This document shows positions 1 to 11,100 of a DNA stretch of 64,000 nt, piece by piece. The notes below the pieces were generated by a model. That model did no database searches. It was not told the DNA's origin and worked only from the letters and a program-made list of their open reading frames with translations. Each line of letters starts with the position of its first letter. Within the stretch, counting starts at the first letter, position 1. The position numbers and the translations under genes are program-made. Origin of the DNA: Heliocidaris tuberculata (lineage: Eukaryota > Echinodermata > Echinoidea > Camarodonta > Echinometridae); the NCBI GenBank assembly GCA_025618425.1, contig CM046835.1:14147200-14211199 (forward strand), given 5' to 3'.

Positions 1-1077
1 TATTACATGAATTGTGTTGGATGAAATGGCATGAATCTATGAATCATGTAAAGACACAAATGTGTAGCATTCAGATTGATTTTTACTCCCCTGTTTGTGT
101 TCTGAGGCAAGTAACATGCACTTTAATAACAGTAGAAAGATTTTTAAAAATCATGTTTCTTGACAATTAGATAATGATACCTGCATATAAGTGGCAAATG
201 AGTGAACAGAGTATTAAACATCAAAACATTGCAAATTGTACCTCAAATGATTGTGTAATTTGCAAGCCTTAGCAATAGTCATAATTTTAATTAAATACAG
301 GTTTCCATGTTTAGTGTCCCAAGCAAAAATATTTAGTGATAACAAATGTTCAAAATATATCGGACCATATTTGAATACGCTTCTTTCCTAATGGAAATTC
401 ACACTTTCCTTTCGAGCCCATTCACAATCGCTTTTTCTTGATTTTTAACATTATTGTTGAAGCTTTTGACACATAGAATATGTCATATTTTTCTTTTGTT
501 TTGCATTCCAGGTGCATTGATCTGTGTACATGGGTGCAAGGAATATAATATTTCACAAGGGCGCAGTATTATGAAAGAGCGATGTTGAGGGAAATGATGT
601 GTGATAAACATGTTGGTACCGAGTAATCAAATTTCACTTGTTTGAAAGATGAATCTTTGGTCTTTTAGTGTCCTCCTGTCTCTCATCTAATGATTTTTCC
701 CCCCTACTGATTTCTGTAAAGGATGTATGGACTGGATGCTAGTAGTAATTGAAAATTATCTCCTGGTGCATAAAATTTGCGAATGAATGCAAGGTCTCAC
801 CATTTAGTTCATTTCAACATTTCTTATAAGGACTAATTAATGAGAATCACTGGAAAAGAGCTCTGGTATGAAACAAGAAATATAGAAAATCACTGCTAGG
901 AAATCTCACTGTAACTATGACAAATTGAAAAAGAGCTCCTGTTAAAGTATATCAATCACCTGAAAAAATAATTTGTTTACAGCTAGAAAGTATAAAATCA
1001 ACCTCGAAGAACTTTGTCTGGTATTCTATAGGTCAACAGTTAATGAGTATGAAGGAAACAAAGTATAACATGAAAAT
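1..1077. other. AT-rich stretch, no gene seen
   Basis: No open frame with recognisable protein content and no exon-like segment with matching splice signals. It could be the flank or an intron of a gene outside the window, but nothing shows this. Confidence 0.5.
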
Positions 1078-1118
1078 GCTCGCGCGGAACCGAACTCCCA
1101 GTTCAGTTCCGCACGAGC
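1078..1118. repeat. GC-rich hairpin
   Basis: Two 19-bp arms starting GCTCGCGCGGAAC and ending GTTCCGCACGAGC, separated by CCC, pair with two mismatches. The stem is strikingly GC-rich against AT-rich surroundings. It may be the tip of a transposon or a structured RNA; no function can be assigned. Confidence 0.6.
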
Positions 1119-1313
1119 CTTTATCTTGGCGAGCGCGTATGGGTGCATCGAGTAGTCTACTCACGAGTCGCTTTTACGCTTATAGAGAGTATACTTGAAA
1201 TTGCAATATCTCTTTATAGAATTAATATTTGAAGCCCATATTTTGAATATAGTATAACGACATGAAACCTCTAACATACAGAGCAAAATTATTTTTGGTG
1301 ATTGGTACCCTTT

Positions 1314-1933
1314 AACCCTTACTGTACTGGGGGGGGGGGGGGGGTGCCTGGGAGATCCCCCTCCCCTAGCTATTTGGCATTTTGAAACGCTGCATTTCAC
1401 GTTGCGCCACTTTCTGACTCTATTCTTTCAAGTCTTGCGCATCTGTTAACAACACATTTACAAAAATCTGTCATACCGTTACCAAGTCACGTGACCTTTT
1501 GTGACCTCATGTCAGCCCCAAAACTGAGAATTTCTGAGTTTTATGTACAAATATATGAGAAATTTGTAAAACAATAGAATACAAAAGAATAGAAATCACT
1601 TTCTGAATTTTTTTCTTATGAAATAATGTGTTTTAGGTTTAGAAAGAATTTCTTGTATAAAATTTTTTGTGCAAGGCCTTTCTTTACTTGATTATCAATT
1701 GAAATGTATATTTATGCATATAATTTGCATGAATTACAATATTAAATGAAAAAATAAGGATTTACTTTAAAATAATGATGGAATTGTGTTCTTTACGCGA
1801 TTCTCGAGGCCGATGTGAAATTTTGCAGCGATCGGTCATGCCGAGATCGGGGGGGGGGGGGCCTCCAAGCCAAGCCCCCCCCCCCCCCCCCCAGGAAGAG
1901 AGGAGCTTGAAATAGCCCAGTACAGTAAGGGTC
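1314..1933. mobile_element. Poly-G-bounded inverted-repeat element, copy A
   Basis: Bounded by inverted copies of ACCCTTACTGTACTGGG (1315-1331 and 1916-1932). Long poly-G or poly-C runs lie just inside both ends. The interior has no coding content. Much of it recurs in reverse orientation at 16490-17237, including the stretch with GGTCACRTGAC. I read it as a non-autonomous DNA transposon of roughly 620 bp. No target duplication was recognised. Confidence 0.65.
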
Positions 1934-1954
1934 AAACAAAAAAAAGTATTTTAT

Positions 1955-1990
1955 ATAGATATATATATATATATATAGATCTATAGATAT

Positions 1991-2046
<56 letters not shown>
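1955..2046. repeat. (TA)n microsatellite
   Basis: A nearly pure AT/TA dinucleotide tract directly right of the poly-G-bounded element. Confidence 0.9.
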
Positions 2047-2048
<2 letters not shown>

Positions 2049-4298
2049 ACTTTGACTTTTGTAAGCTTTGTTTGGTTGCAAGTTTTCAATTTTCATCCTA
2101 TTCCAAGATTAATGCTATGTTTCCTGGAGTAATACACAGTTGACTATTTAAACATGGTCTACTTGAATCAAAGATATGCCTTGAATTAACTTGAAATCAT
2201 GAAGTTGTATAGAAGATTGAAAGTGAAGCTCATTCCCCTCACCGTTAAATACACTTTTTCCGCCTCTTTCTTGAAATGTCATGTTTGGATTTTATTGTAT
2301 TGTAATTTTCTGTAATGCCAGATATGAATGACAAGTTTGTTTTCATTCTTTTACAGTCGATTCATCTGAACATTTCATTGCAGACATTAATGTAGTTTAA
2401 GGCATTGCCCACTTTCGTGGATTTTCTCCTCCATAGATGGTCATCATTGTTAAACAAGTATAAGTTTGTACATGTAATAAGTAACAACATTTCCTCTCCT
2501 TTTTTTAATTGTACATCTGTGAGAGAAAAATTTGTTCAAACAAGGTCTCACAGATATTCTGTCATAAATCTCTACACTAGATGTGAATGATGTCCAGTTA
2601 TATATTAGTAACACATTTTATCCATAGTCATTCATAATTATGATAGACTGATGATCTGTATTGCAGGCAAAATGAGTTATTGCAAAAGGCCTGGAAAGTA
2701 TGATAGTGTATATGTGTAAATATTGATATTAACCACATAGTAAACCTAAATATTGTACTGCAGAATATTGTATTAGGGAAGTGATGGTGGAAGATTATCT
2801 ACTGTCAGATATATGTATCATCTACATGTGAAAAATAAATAACAATAGATAAAAATGAATCCATGATAATGAAAAATGTGTATTAGTGCCCTCTGTTTGT
2901 CTCTCGAAAAAAAAAAATATATTGGAAAGATGGAGGTACATGTAGATCTCTGTTTTTTTAAACTCCTGCCCCACCCCTTCTTTTCCACATATATATATGT
3001 AATGATTTGGTGAGTACTTTTTCATCTTGTAAAAGAACCTGTCCAGTAATAGTCACCCCATCCAGCACAAGATTTGACCACTTAAAGTGACCTACACAAT
3101 CTTAAGTCAATGGCTTAAAGGTTGTTTGCCTAACCGTGGCTGTTGGACTGAGCCCTTCGTTTCCCAGGTCAATGAGTCCGATGGTTACATTTCTAAGAAG
3201 TTTCCTGCTTGAGAGAATCCTGAGGCATTATTTGTTTTTAATTTAAAATGCTATATTTTACTCGCCAGCAGTACTGATTGTTTCGTCCAGTAGAAAATGA
3301 TTTTACTTCTTATCCTCATGAGTCATGCAGTGAGACTTTTCTTCATGTCGCCAGCCAAGATGCATTTCATTTAACAATATGTTCCAGCCCCCGTAAAATA
3401 TAAGCATTGGTTATACCTATATGCTAATACATGTATAAACAAATTCTGGTTGGATTTTTTCTATTAGCTTGCACAATGTCCAAATAAGCATGGGTCAGCA
3501 CTCCTGTTTCCACAGCTCTTTGAACTGTTTTTCTATGAAAATAAAAGGATAAGTATATCCTCTTTGCAACTGCATCCCATCCATATCCTCCCCCCCCCCG
3601 CACAATGTCCCCCCCCCCCCGGGGGGGGGGGGGGGGGAGGATTCTCTCAAGCAGGAGGGGGGGGGGGTATATGTCATTGAGACCTGTACGGCATCCGCCA
3701 TACTTTCTGAAAAGCACCGAGAGGTTTTTTTACCCTATTCAGAGAGACCCGCGAAATTTTTTTGATTTTATAGATCTTGCATAGTATTGTACACCCTGTT
3801 ATTGGTTCTTCTTGGCACTTTTATAAAGACAAATTTTACTTTGGAACACATTACAGAATGATGTTTTCATTGCAAGAATAGAAAAGAACATTTTTGGATT
3901 CATGAAAAAAAATATCCAAGTGAAGATTCGCTGCTCCTGACCGGCTCCCGAATGGTATTTCTCATCACTAGTGAATTTGATACATGTATCCCGCTTTTTC
4001 AAAATTTTTCTGTTTTTGATACCCTCCTGAAACGAGATCCCCGGGTTACCTGTCTGGTGGTGAAAAACAAGAAATTAAACAACCCTTTTCTCTAGTTTTC
4101 ATGGACGCGGATGCCGTAAAGGCATAAATGAAACACTCCCCCCCCCCCCCCCCCCCCGTCCGAACTTTTATGCGAGTTCAATAGGCCATATTATCTTAAT
4201 ATAAGGACAATTAAATTTAACGTTGGAGGATTTATTAGGCTCCCTCATAGTTTAATTTTCTAATTCTTCGTCAATTGACTTGACGTTGCCTTCCAATT

Positions 4299-4337
<39 letters not shown>

Positions 4338-4380
4338 CCTCCAAATCCCCTTCCCTCGAGCAACGTAATAAACGCCCACA
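2047..4380. other. Noncoding stretch with poly-C/poly-G runs
   Basis: No supportable gene. Homopolymer runs occur at 3591-3667 (C then G, able to fold back), 4138-4157 and 4303-4336 (C). Open frames here are low-complexity and show no domain. Confidence 0.6.
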
Positions 4381-4394
4381 CTCTGTCTGTCGAT

Positions 4395-4605
4395 CTCGCC
4401 TTTATCTAAAGTGTGTGTGTAATTGGGTTTTTACAGACGTGTAGCAATCAGATATGATTATTTACGTCTGGGACCGACCTTTAACGTCACCATCCGAAAG
4501 ACGTGACTCAGTCTCGAACCTGGGTCCACTGAATCAGTTTATAACTTCCACTGTTAGCTGGATTACAGGCGCACGCCACAACGCCCACCGTTAACTAGAC
4601 TTAGA
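4395..4605 (-). mobile_element. Probable SINE (pol III promoter-like head)
   Basis: Read on the minus strand, the head carries an A-box-like TGGCGTGCGCC (4569-4579) and, about 50 bp further, a B-box-like GGTTCGAGACT (4510-4520). Downstream is CTTTCGGATGGTGACGTTAA (4481-4500), a central module I associate with invertebrate and fish tRNA-type SINEs. The CGCCTGTAATCC in the head also resembles the 5' domain of 7SL RNA, so a 7SL-like origin is a weaker alternative. No target duplication was identified. Confidence 0.5.
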
Positions 4606-4821
4606 TTCCAGGACATCATCGGATAATAAATTGGTTTCTGTGGCTTGTAAATAATATCATTTCCATTTTCCCATCAAATATATTTTTTGAGGTATAAAAT
4701 TTATACGAATATGTATCTAAGCTCATTTGTAGTTTACCCTTTACGTATTGTCAAATAATATTTTATCAAATTACTTTACTTTTTGTTCGATATCATGAAC
4801 TTTGATCCTCTGCGCGTACCT

Positions 4822-4850
4822 ATGCAAATTGCATTGCAGTGCATATATAG
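4822..4850 (+). promoter_or_regulatory. Candidate promoter of the BED gene
   Basis: A perfect octamer ATGCAAAT (4822-4829) and a TATA-like TATATAG (4844-4850) lie about 95-120 bp upstream of the start codon at 4945. This spacing would suit a short 5' UTR. Short motifs occur by chance in AT-rich DNA, so this is inference. Confidence 0.35.
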
Positions 4851-4944
4851 CTTGCATGCCGATAAGATCGCTGCACGCGGGAAGCCGACACATCGGAAAT
4901 TTGATCGATATTTTTGACCGAATAAAATATCAAAAGTTTGGGCG

Positions 4945-5154
4945 ATGGAGGATAATAAAAGCCCCATGAAGATGTCAAAGACACCAGGAAAAAAACAAGC
5001 ACCTAGTCGGTCTCAAGTCTGGCAATATATTAGCTGTGATTTGGACGCAAAAGTGGCCCGATGTAACATTTGCAACAAAACAATGAAGTACACAGGCGGC
5101 ACTACTAACTTGCGTTATCATCTGACTGCGGCCCACCAAATGCAAGAGTTCGAG
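4945..5154 (+). CDS. BED-gene exon 1: BED zinc finger
   Basis: Encodes residues 1-70. The ATG follows stops in the upstream sequence and is the first Met of the frame. A basic, Lys/Pro-rich leader precedes the finger, which includes VARCNICNKTMKY and NLRYHLTAAH. The donor GAG|GTACAG ends a whole codon. Confidence 0.88.
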
Positions 5155-8100
5155 GTACAGTGTAGTATCGTGTGTGTGTGTTGTGTTATCGACCAACAAT
5201 GATCACTGAACAACAAATCGGTCAGAGTTATCGGTCGAATTAATCAATTCAATTCAGCCTCCATTCATATTTGTCATTTTCGTCAACTTTAGATCTAAAT
5301 GAAACCATTCGCTATGAAGAACAGTATTGAAACACACTTTTTTGAAAATAAATGTGTGATTTGGAAGTATCATTCAGGTAGATTCTACGCCCTTATCCGG
5401 CCTTCCTTGATAAAATGATAAGAAGACTGTCTGCTGATCTTGGCATGCTTGGTAATGTATGCCACTTGCCAGTAGATCTACAGTGTAGTGTATAAACAGT
5501 GCCTGCATTCCTCATCTCCATGCCCGGCCGGCTCAAGATCAAGCTGCGCCTGGCGATTGGCCTGCTGCTATAAAGTAGTAAGTCATGTATGGTGGTTGAT
5601 CCAGTGTCCGAACACTTTTCAGAAAATCAACGATAGCAAATAAAATATCAAACGAATATCTGTCAAACTTACATAGATCTAGATCTAGACCTCTAAATCT
5701 AATGAATGCTCAAAGTCCTACAGAAAAAGAAGTTGATGATGGAATTTTAAAAAGACAACGTACCGTAGATTTAATACGATATTCCCTTCCGAGTGAAGCC
5801 CTTCCCTACGACGCGGCGTTTTGGTCCCTTGAAAAAGGTACTGTATTTCCGAACGGATGTGGGCTAACTCGGCCTTGGCGGAAAATCGCGGCTAAGTGAG
5901 CCTAGACTAGAGAGTTAAATTGATCGCAAACACTTGTGTTGAATTTTGCATTAATTACACATTTCAAAACACTTGAATTCAAATTATTTGATATCAATGT
6001 GTAAAATGATTAGCAAAGAAGTAATGTTGAAAATTTCAAGAAGTAAAATTATACAAAACATGAAATTTAAGGCTAAAAAAGGGTACGGTGTGTAGTGGGG
6101 ACTTCAACTCTTGAAACATAGTCACCGCGCAGTGCCGAGTTCGCCCTAGTTTAATAGCCCGACCCCATATCCCTACCGAACGTGTGAAACCTATGGGAAA
6201 AAGACAACCTTTGTTTCAATAGTGTGGTTTTCATACGTGTAATCCCACGCGTATGAAAACCCATTATTTTTAGGCGCTTAACTGTACACATTCGGTAATA
6301 CAATCTGTTCGGAATTACGATCCTTGACTATAAGTGCTAGGCCCGAGTAGTAGTAGTAGTCCTAGGCCCTGTTGCTGCATGAATGCTAGACCGAAAAATC
6401 AGTCTATTTCTTTCGGAAATATGCTCCACTGAGACTATGTCTATGTCTGGCTTCACGGAATTTTGGAGGAGAACCTCAAAAGTCAGAAAATGTTATAAAA
6501 CTCCAAACAGACAGATTTTTCTGTCTACATGAATGCAGGCCTGGCGCTCAACAGAGCTAAGCTAGTAAAAGCATGCTAAGGCTAAGCTGATGACCTGGCT
6601 GAGGGCCTGAGGCTGGGGTTGCCCCACTTGCCCGCCTGCTGCATATTACTGCTATGACTGCCTAGCTACCTGTTTAGGACTTAGTTAAATACTAAAATAG
6701 GTCTATGGTCGGGGGTCCTGACCTAAGGCTAAAGCTACTGTACGCAGGTCCTAAAGCTATGCACCCCGCAAATACGTGCATTGCGACGCGTTCAGTGCGC
6801 CAAACTTTTGGTGTGACTGAGCAACAAGATTATCATTCACGTTCGCCAAAAGGAATGAGTAATTTTCCTTTATTTTTTTGTGATCAATATTATTACTATT
6901 TGCAAATTGGGATGAAATTCACATCAGTCAGCTTAAAAATCAAGATTTGCATTCATTACATGTGTGTAGCTTTAGGACCCTTTCATTTTTTCGACCAAAT
7001 TCGACATGGGTATCGACATCGACTTGAAATTGAATATTAATATTATTGATATTTGTCCGTCATAATTTTCTCAGGAATTTAAGAATATGTAGAACCAACC
7101 AAGATATATATAAGAGAAATTCGCATAAATCATTGAAAAGGTGACTTTTTAGCCGCTGCTAACAAAGTGCGCAGCTTTACTTTAGGTCCCCCCATCATTA
7201 ACATTTTTAATAGTCTAAATGTATAATTTAAGCGGCCTAATCGTGAAATAAGTCCCTCCTCAAGTCTCTTGACATTGAGTCATTCAGTGACAGTGTGTAC
7301 GCACACACTTGCGTGTTACAACTAAAACTAAAACTAGTATTGAGGAGGATTCGGAATGAAGTCCCCTGGCATAGGCAGCATTGCACGCAATAAACCGATA
7401 GTGTGCGGAGTGAATGAGGGGGACCTATTTCACGATATCGCTGATTAATCTACCCATTCTACCTAGCCAGGATGGCTTTCTGGAGTGTAAAAAAAAAAAA
7501 AAAAAGGGCTATATGCCGTATACACTCCGGGAAGCCAGGATTTTATATCCACCATTCTAATCTAGCCGGTTTGGCAGGTTATGAAAAATGCCCTGGAAAA
7601 ACCCTTTCCCATTGACCCCCGCGATTGAAAGGTTCTTCACTATACCATAGCATCTCCTCCTAGGGAAACTTGAAATGTTACTGTTATGTTTATTTCAAGA
7701 ATTAACAGGAAAAAAAAGGCAAATTATTGGATACAATATTTTTGAGAACTCGCCAGTGTTTATGGAAATATTATCACTTAACATGTGGTTTATCAAAGAT
7801 GCATGGCAATCTAGAGTGAACACCTTGGTGAGTTGTAGTTGACCCTATACGGTAGTGTCTTTGAAAAAATCAGAAAATTAAGGGAATATTATTATAATTT
7901 TTGTTGTTGTTTTGTTTACATCTGAAACCAAACACATTTTTCATCATCACTTGAACCTCTTGGACCAGAACAAATGACTTTGTGTCTTTGTCAATTTAGG
8001 TTGTTGGGCCCTCTGCAAGAATTTACAAAGAAGGGGGAGAATGGAAGACGGGACGGAGAGTTCGTTCCCCCAAGTCTGGTCCAACGTTCCGTGTGAGCGT

Positions 8101-11100
8101 CAGTGGATCACCATCTGGCAAAGGCTCTCTACGTGGCAACAGTGTCTCATCACCCTCCACTTCAACATCCAATGCTGCGGTGAAGATTGCCTGTGGTCCA
8201 GAGAGATCAAAATTTATCAACTCGCATGTCGTGATGCTTCTGGCCCAGAGTCTGCTTCCAGTGAGCATGGTTGAAGATGAAGGGTTCATCCGGTTTGTCC
8301 TAGAGCTGGAACCAGGCTACACAATGCTGAACAAATATGTAGCTCATTCAATGTTAATGGCAAAATATGAAGAGTCACAGGTAATTTGCAAAAATTATGT
8401 TGAAAAGTAATGTTATTTTGGCTTTACTGCATATACAGTGGAAACTCAGTATAAAGAGGTCTGATATAACAATATTCCTGATAGAACAAGGTAATATTCT
8501 GTAATAAATTCAATTATTGTCAATGTATTGAGCATGGTAGTGGTACATCAGTAGAAGATTCTGCAAGACTGCAACGGTGAACCAAGAAAAAAGATTGAAA
8601 GTGCAAGATTTCGTACTTTGATTATCTGATGTTTACCATTTCTTTTTTGTCTGTAGTGATTGAAAAACATGTAATTGGGATTTTTAACTTCAAACCATAA
8701 CTCTGTTAGTGTTTCTTACAGTTCATGATAAGATTCTCATTTGTATGCAGCCAATAGGAATTGAGAGAAATCACATTAATTAGTGAATGAAGACAAAACA
8801 GTAATTGGAAAGTACTTTTACTTCTAGGTTTTTTCCAAGTAGTGCAGGTATGCTGTTAGACTACCGTTAACTTGGAAGCTTACTGACAAAAACTGTGTAC
8901 AATTTGGTCGTATGGCTTATTTCAAACCTCATTTCTTTATCATATTTTTTTAGGAGAAGCTTAAAATATGCCTGAACAAAGATGCAAAGAACTTTGGCCT
9001 GATGTATGAAGTGTGGGCAGGCAGTGATAAGAACAATTACCTCACTGTCACAATCCACTATCTGACCCATCAATGGAATCGAGAGTCCTGGGTGCTGGGT
9101 ACAGACCGGGTATCCACCAAGCCCTCCTGCAGTGAGCTGAGCATGTGCATCCGTAACTTGATCAGCCAGTACCAACTCTCCCTTGAAAGCATAACAGCAG
9201 TGGTAAATCGGCAAGGGATGCTGAAGGGAACCCAGATTGGCAAAGTTGGGGGTTCGTTGCTTTGTGACAGCATGAGTTGTGCAGCGGAGAAGCTGGAGCA
9301 ATGTGTCTCACTTGGGTTGCAGGTGTCCAGTGTCAAGGACGTGGTGGAGGACGTTGCCAAAATGGTCAGCTACTTCTTGCAAAATGAGGAAGCTAGAGAG
9401 ATGCTGAATAAGGCGAAAGCTGAGAGTAAGGTTAATGTGGAACTCCAAGACTACAACAAAGGATCATGGTTGTGTATTGCTGATATGCTGCAAAAGGTAA
9501 GAATTCGGTATTCTTAGCTTATAAAATATCCTGCCTTTTTTGGGGGGGGGGGGATCAACTTTATATCAGGGCAGATTCCCCCCTCAAATATAAACTTCAG
9601 TATTGATTAGGTATTCCATTTCAGGTGGATCTGGATTAAAATAATTCAAATTATATATTTTAAATCATTTTTCTATCAAAGCTAATCTTGAGTTCTGGTA
9701 ATGGAGGTGCATAACAATAATCGCTTTTCTCAAGTTTCTATTGAAATTCTATTTTGTTATTGCTTTGAGGGAAAATCTGGATATATTTTCAGGACTATAA
9801 AATTTAGCTCGATTTGCTTAACTTTCTTTGCTTACTATTTAGTAAATCTAAGTTTTGAATACATCTTTGTTTGAATTTGTGGAAATATCTCCTCTGTCAT
9901 TACTACAACTCAAGATTGTATTTAAAGTCATAGAGTACTGAAGTGCTGACGTCATATTCGCTCGTCGTCTAGGATACTGGTTCCAAACAACAGAGCCCGC
10001 GCATGAGGTTCACCGCGAAGTCATTCAAGCAACAGGCTGGAGCAGGGCAATTTCAGGGTTTGGCGCTGGTATGACTATGACTATGATCACCACGCCATTT
10101 TTTTAGTACATAATTGTTTGGAACCAGCAACCTTGACGACTTGGCCGGTATGACGTCACGCTGGTACTCTATAAGTAGTTATGGCTCTTTTTATTCACAA
10201 AGACACAACCTGTTTACACAGGGTTGATGATAATATTGAATGAGATTGTTTTTAGGGTATATACCTTTTTATCGTTATTTGTAATGTATTTTGAGAGATG
10301 TTGAAAAAAAAATTGACCCAGTACTAGTACTGTGAATGATCTGGTAATATTATTATGGTGTGAAATATAACCTATGACTTTGTACATGTCTTCATATATT
10401 CTTTTCATTCTAGGTTATTACTCTGCAAGATGAGATTGAGGCTGTAAAACTCTTGGATGAGAAAAACCAGCTAATGTATATCCACGAGTGGGAGAGTGCC
10501 AGTCAATTGGTACAGTCCCTCCAGATCTTGAGAGCAGCCCTAACTGTCTTGAGTGACCAGAAGAGTGGTTCTGTTGCCTGCCTTCTGCCAGTGGTTCATA
10601 GCATGCTGCAACATTGTGAGGGTCGAGAGGATGATGGGTCCATGATCAGCGAGTTCCTCAGTTTCATTGCCAAGGAGGTAAGTTCCAGTCAATGCCCTGC
10701 ATATTTTCCACTGGAAAACACAGTGCTAAAACCCTTCTCAGTTTCATTTCCAAGGAAGTTAATTCAAGTGGATGCACTACATATTTCCTAGGGGTAAATA
10801 TAAACCCCTCCAAAAAAATTCTGCAATTCACGTTTGAGGGATGATATCTTTCTTGTTACTGATCTATGAAAAAAGAAACTGGTATCATTGAAAAGTTTTT
10901 TTATTCCTCTTTACAATTATGTGTGATGCCATGATTATGCAGTCATGGAATGTGCAGTTCTCCTGAATATAGGGCAAAAGTCAGAAGGGAAATGTTGCAA
11001 AATGCATTGTTTTCAACACTGAAATCTCCATTTCTTTTGAAGATGCATTGTGTTTTGAATAGTGCCAAGAAGACAGTGCATGTCTTGCATGAATGTTAGT

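Noticed and set aside
5702..5899. Small open frame in BED-gene intron 1
   Set aside because: It lies across a dispersed repeat and into a MITE. The second repeat copy (33180-33330) does not keep the frame.
8041..8274. Alternative frame within BED-gene exon 2
   Set aside because: The phase-0 frame joins exons 1 and 3 and matches the hAT body; the other frames are shadows.
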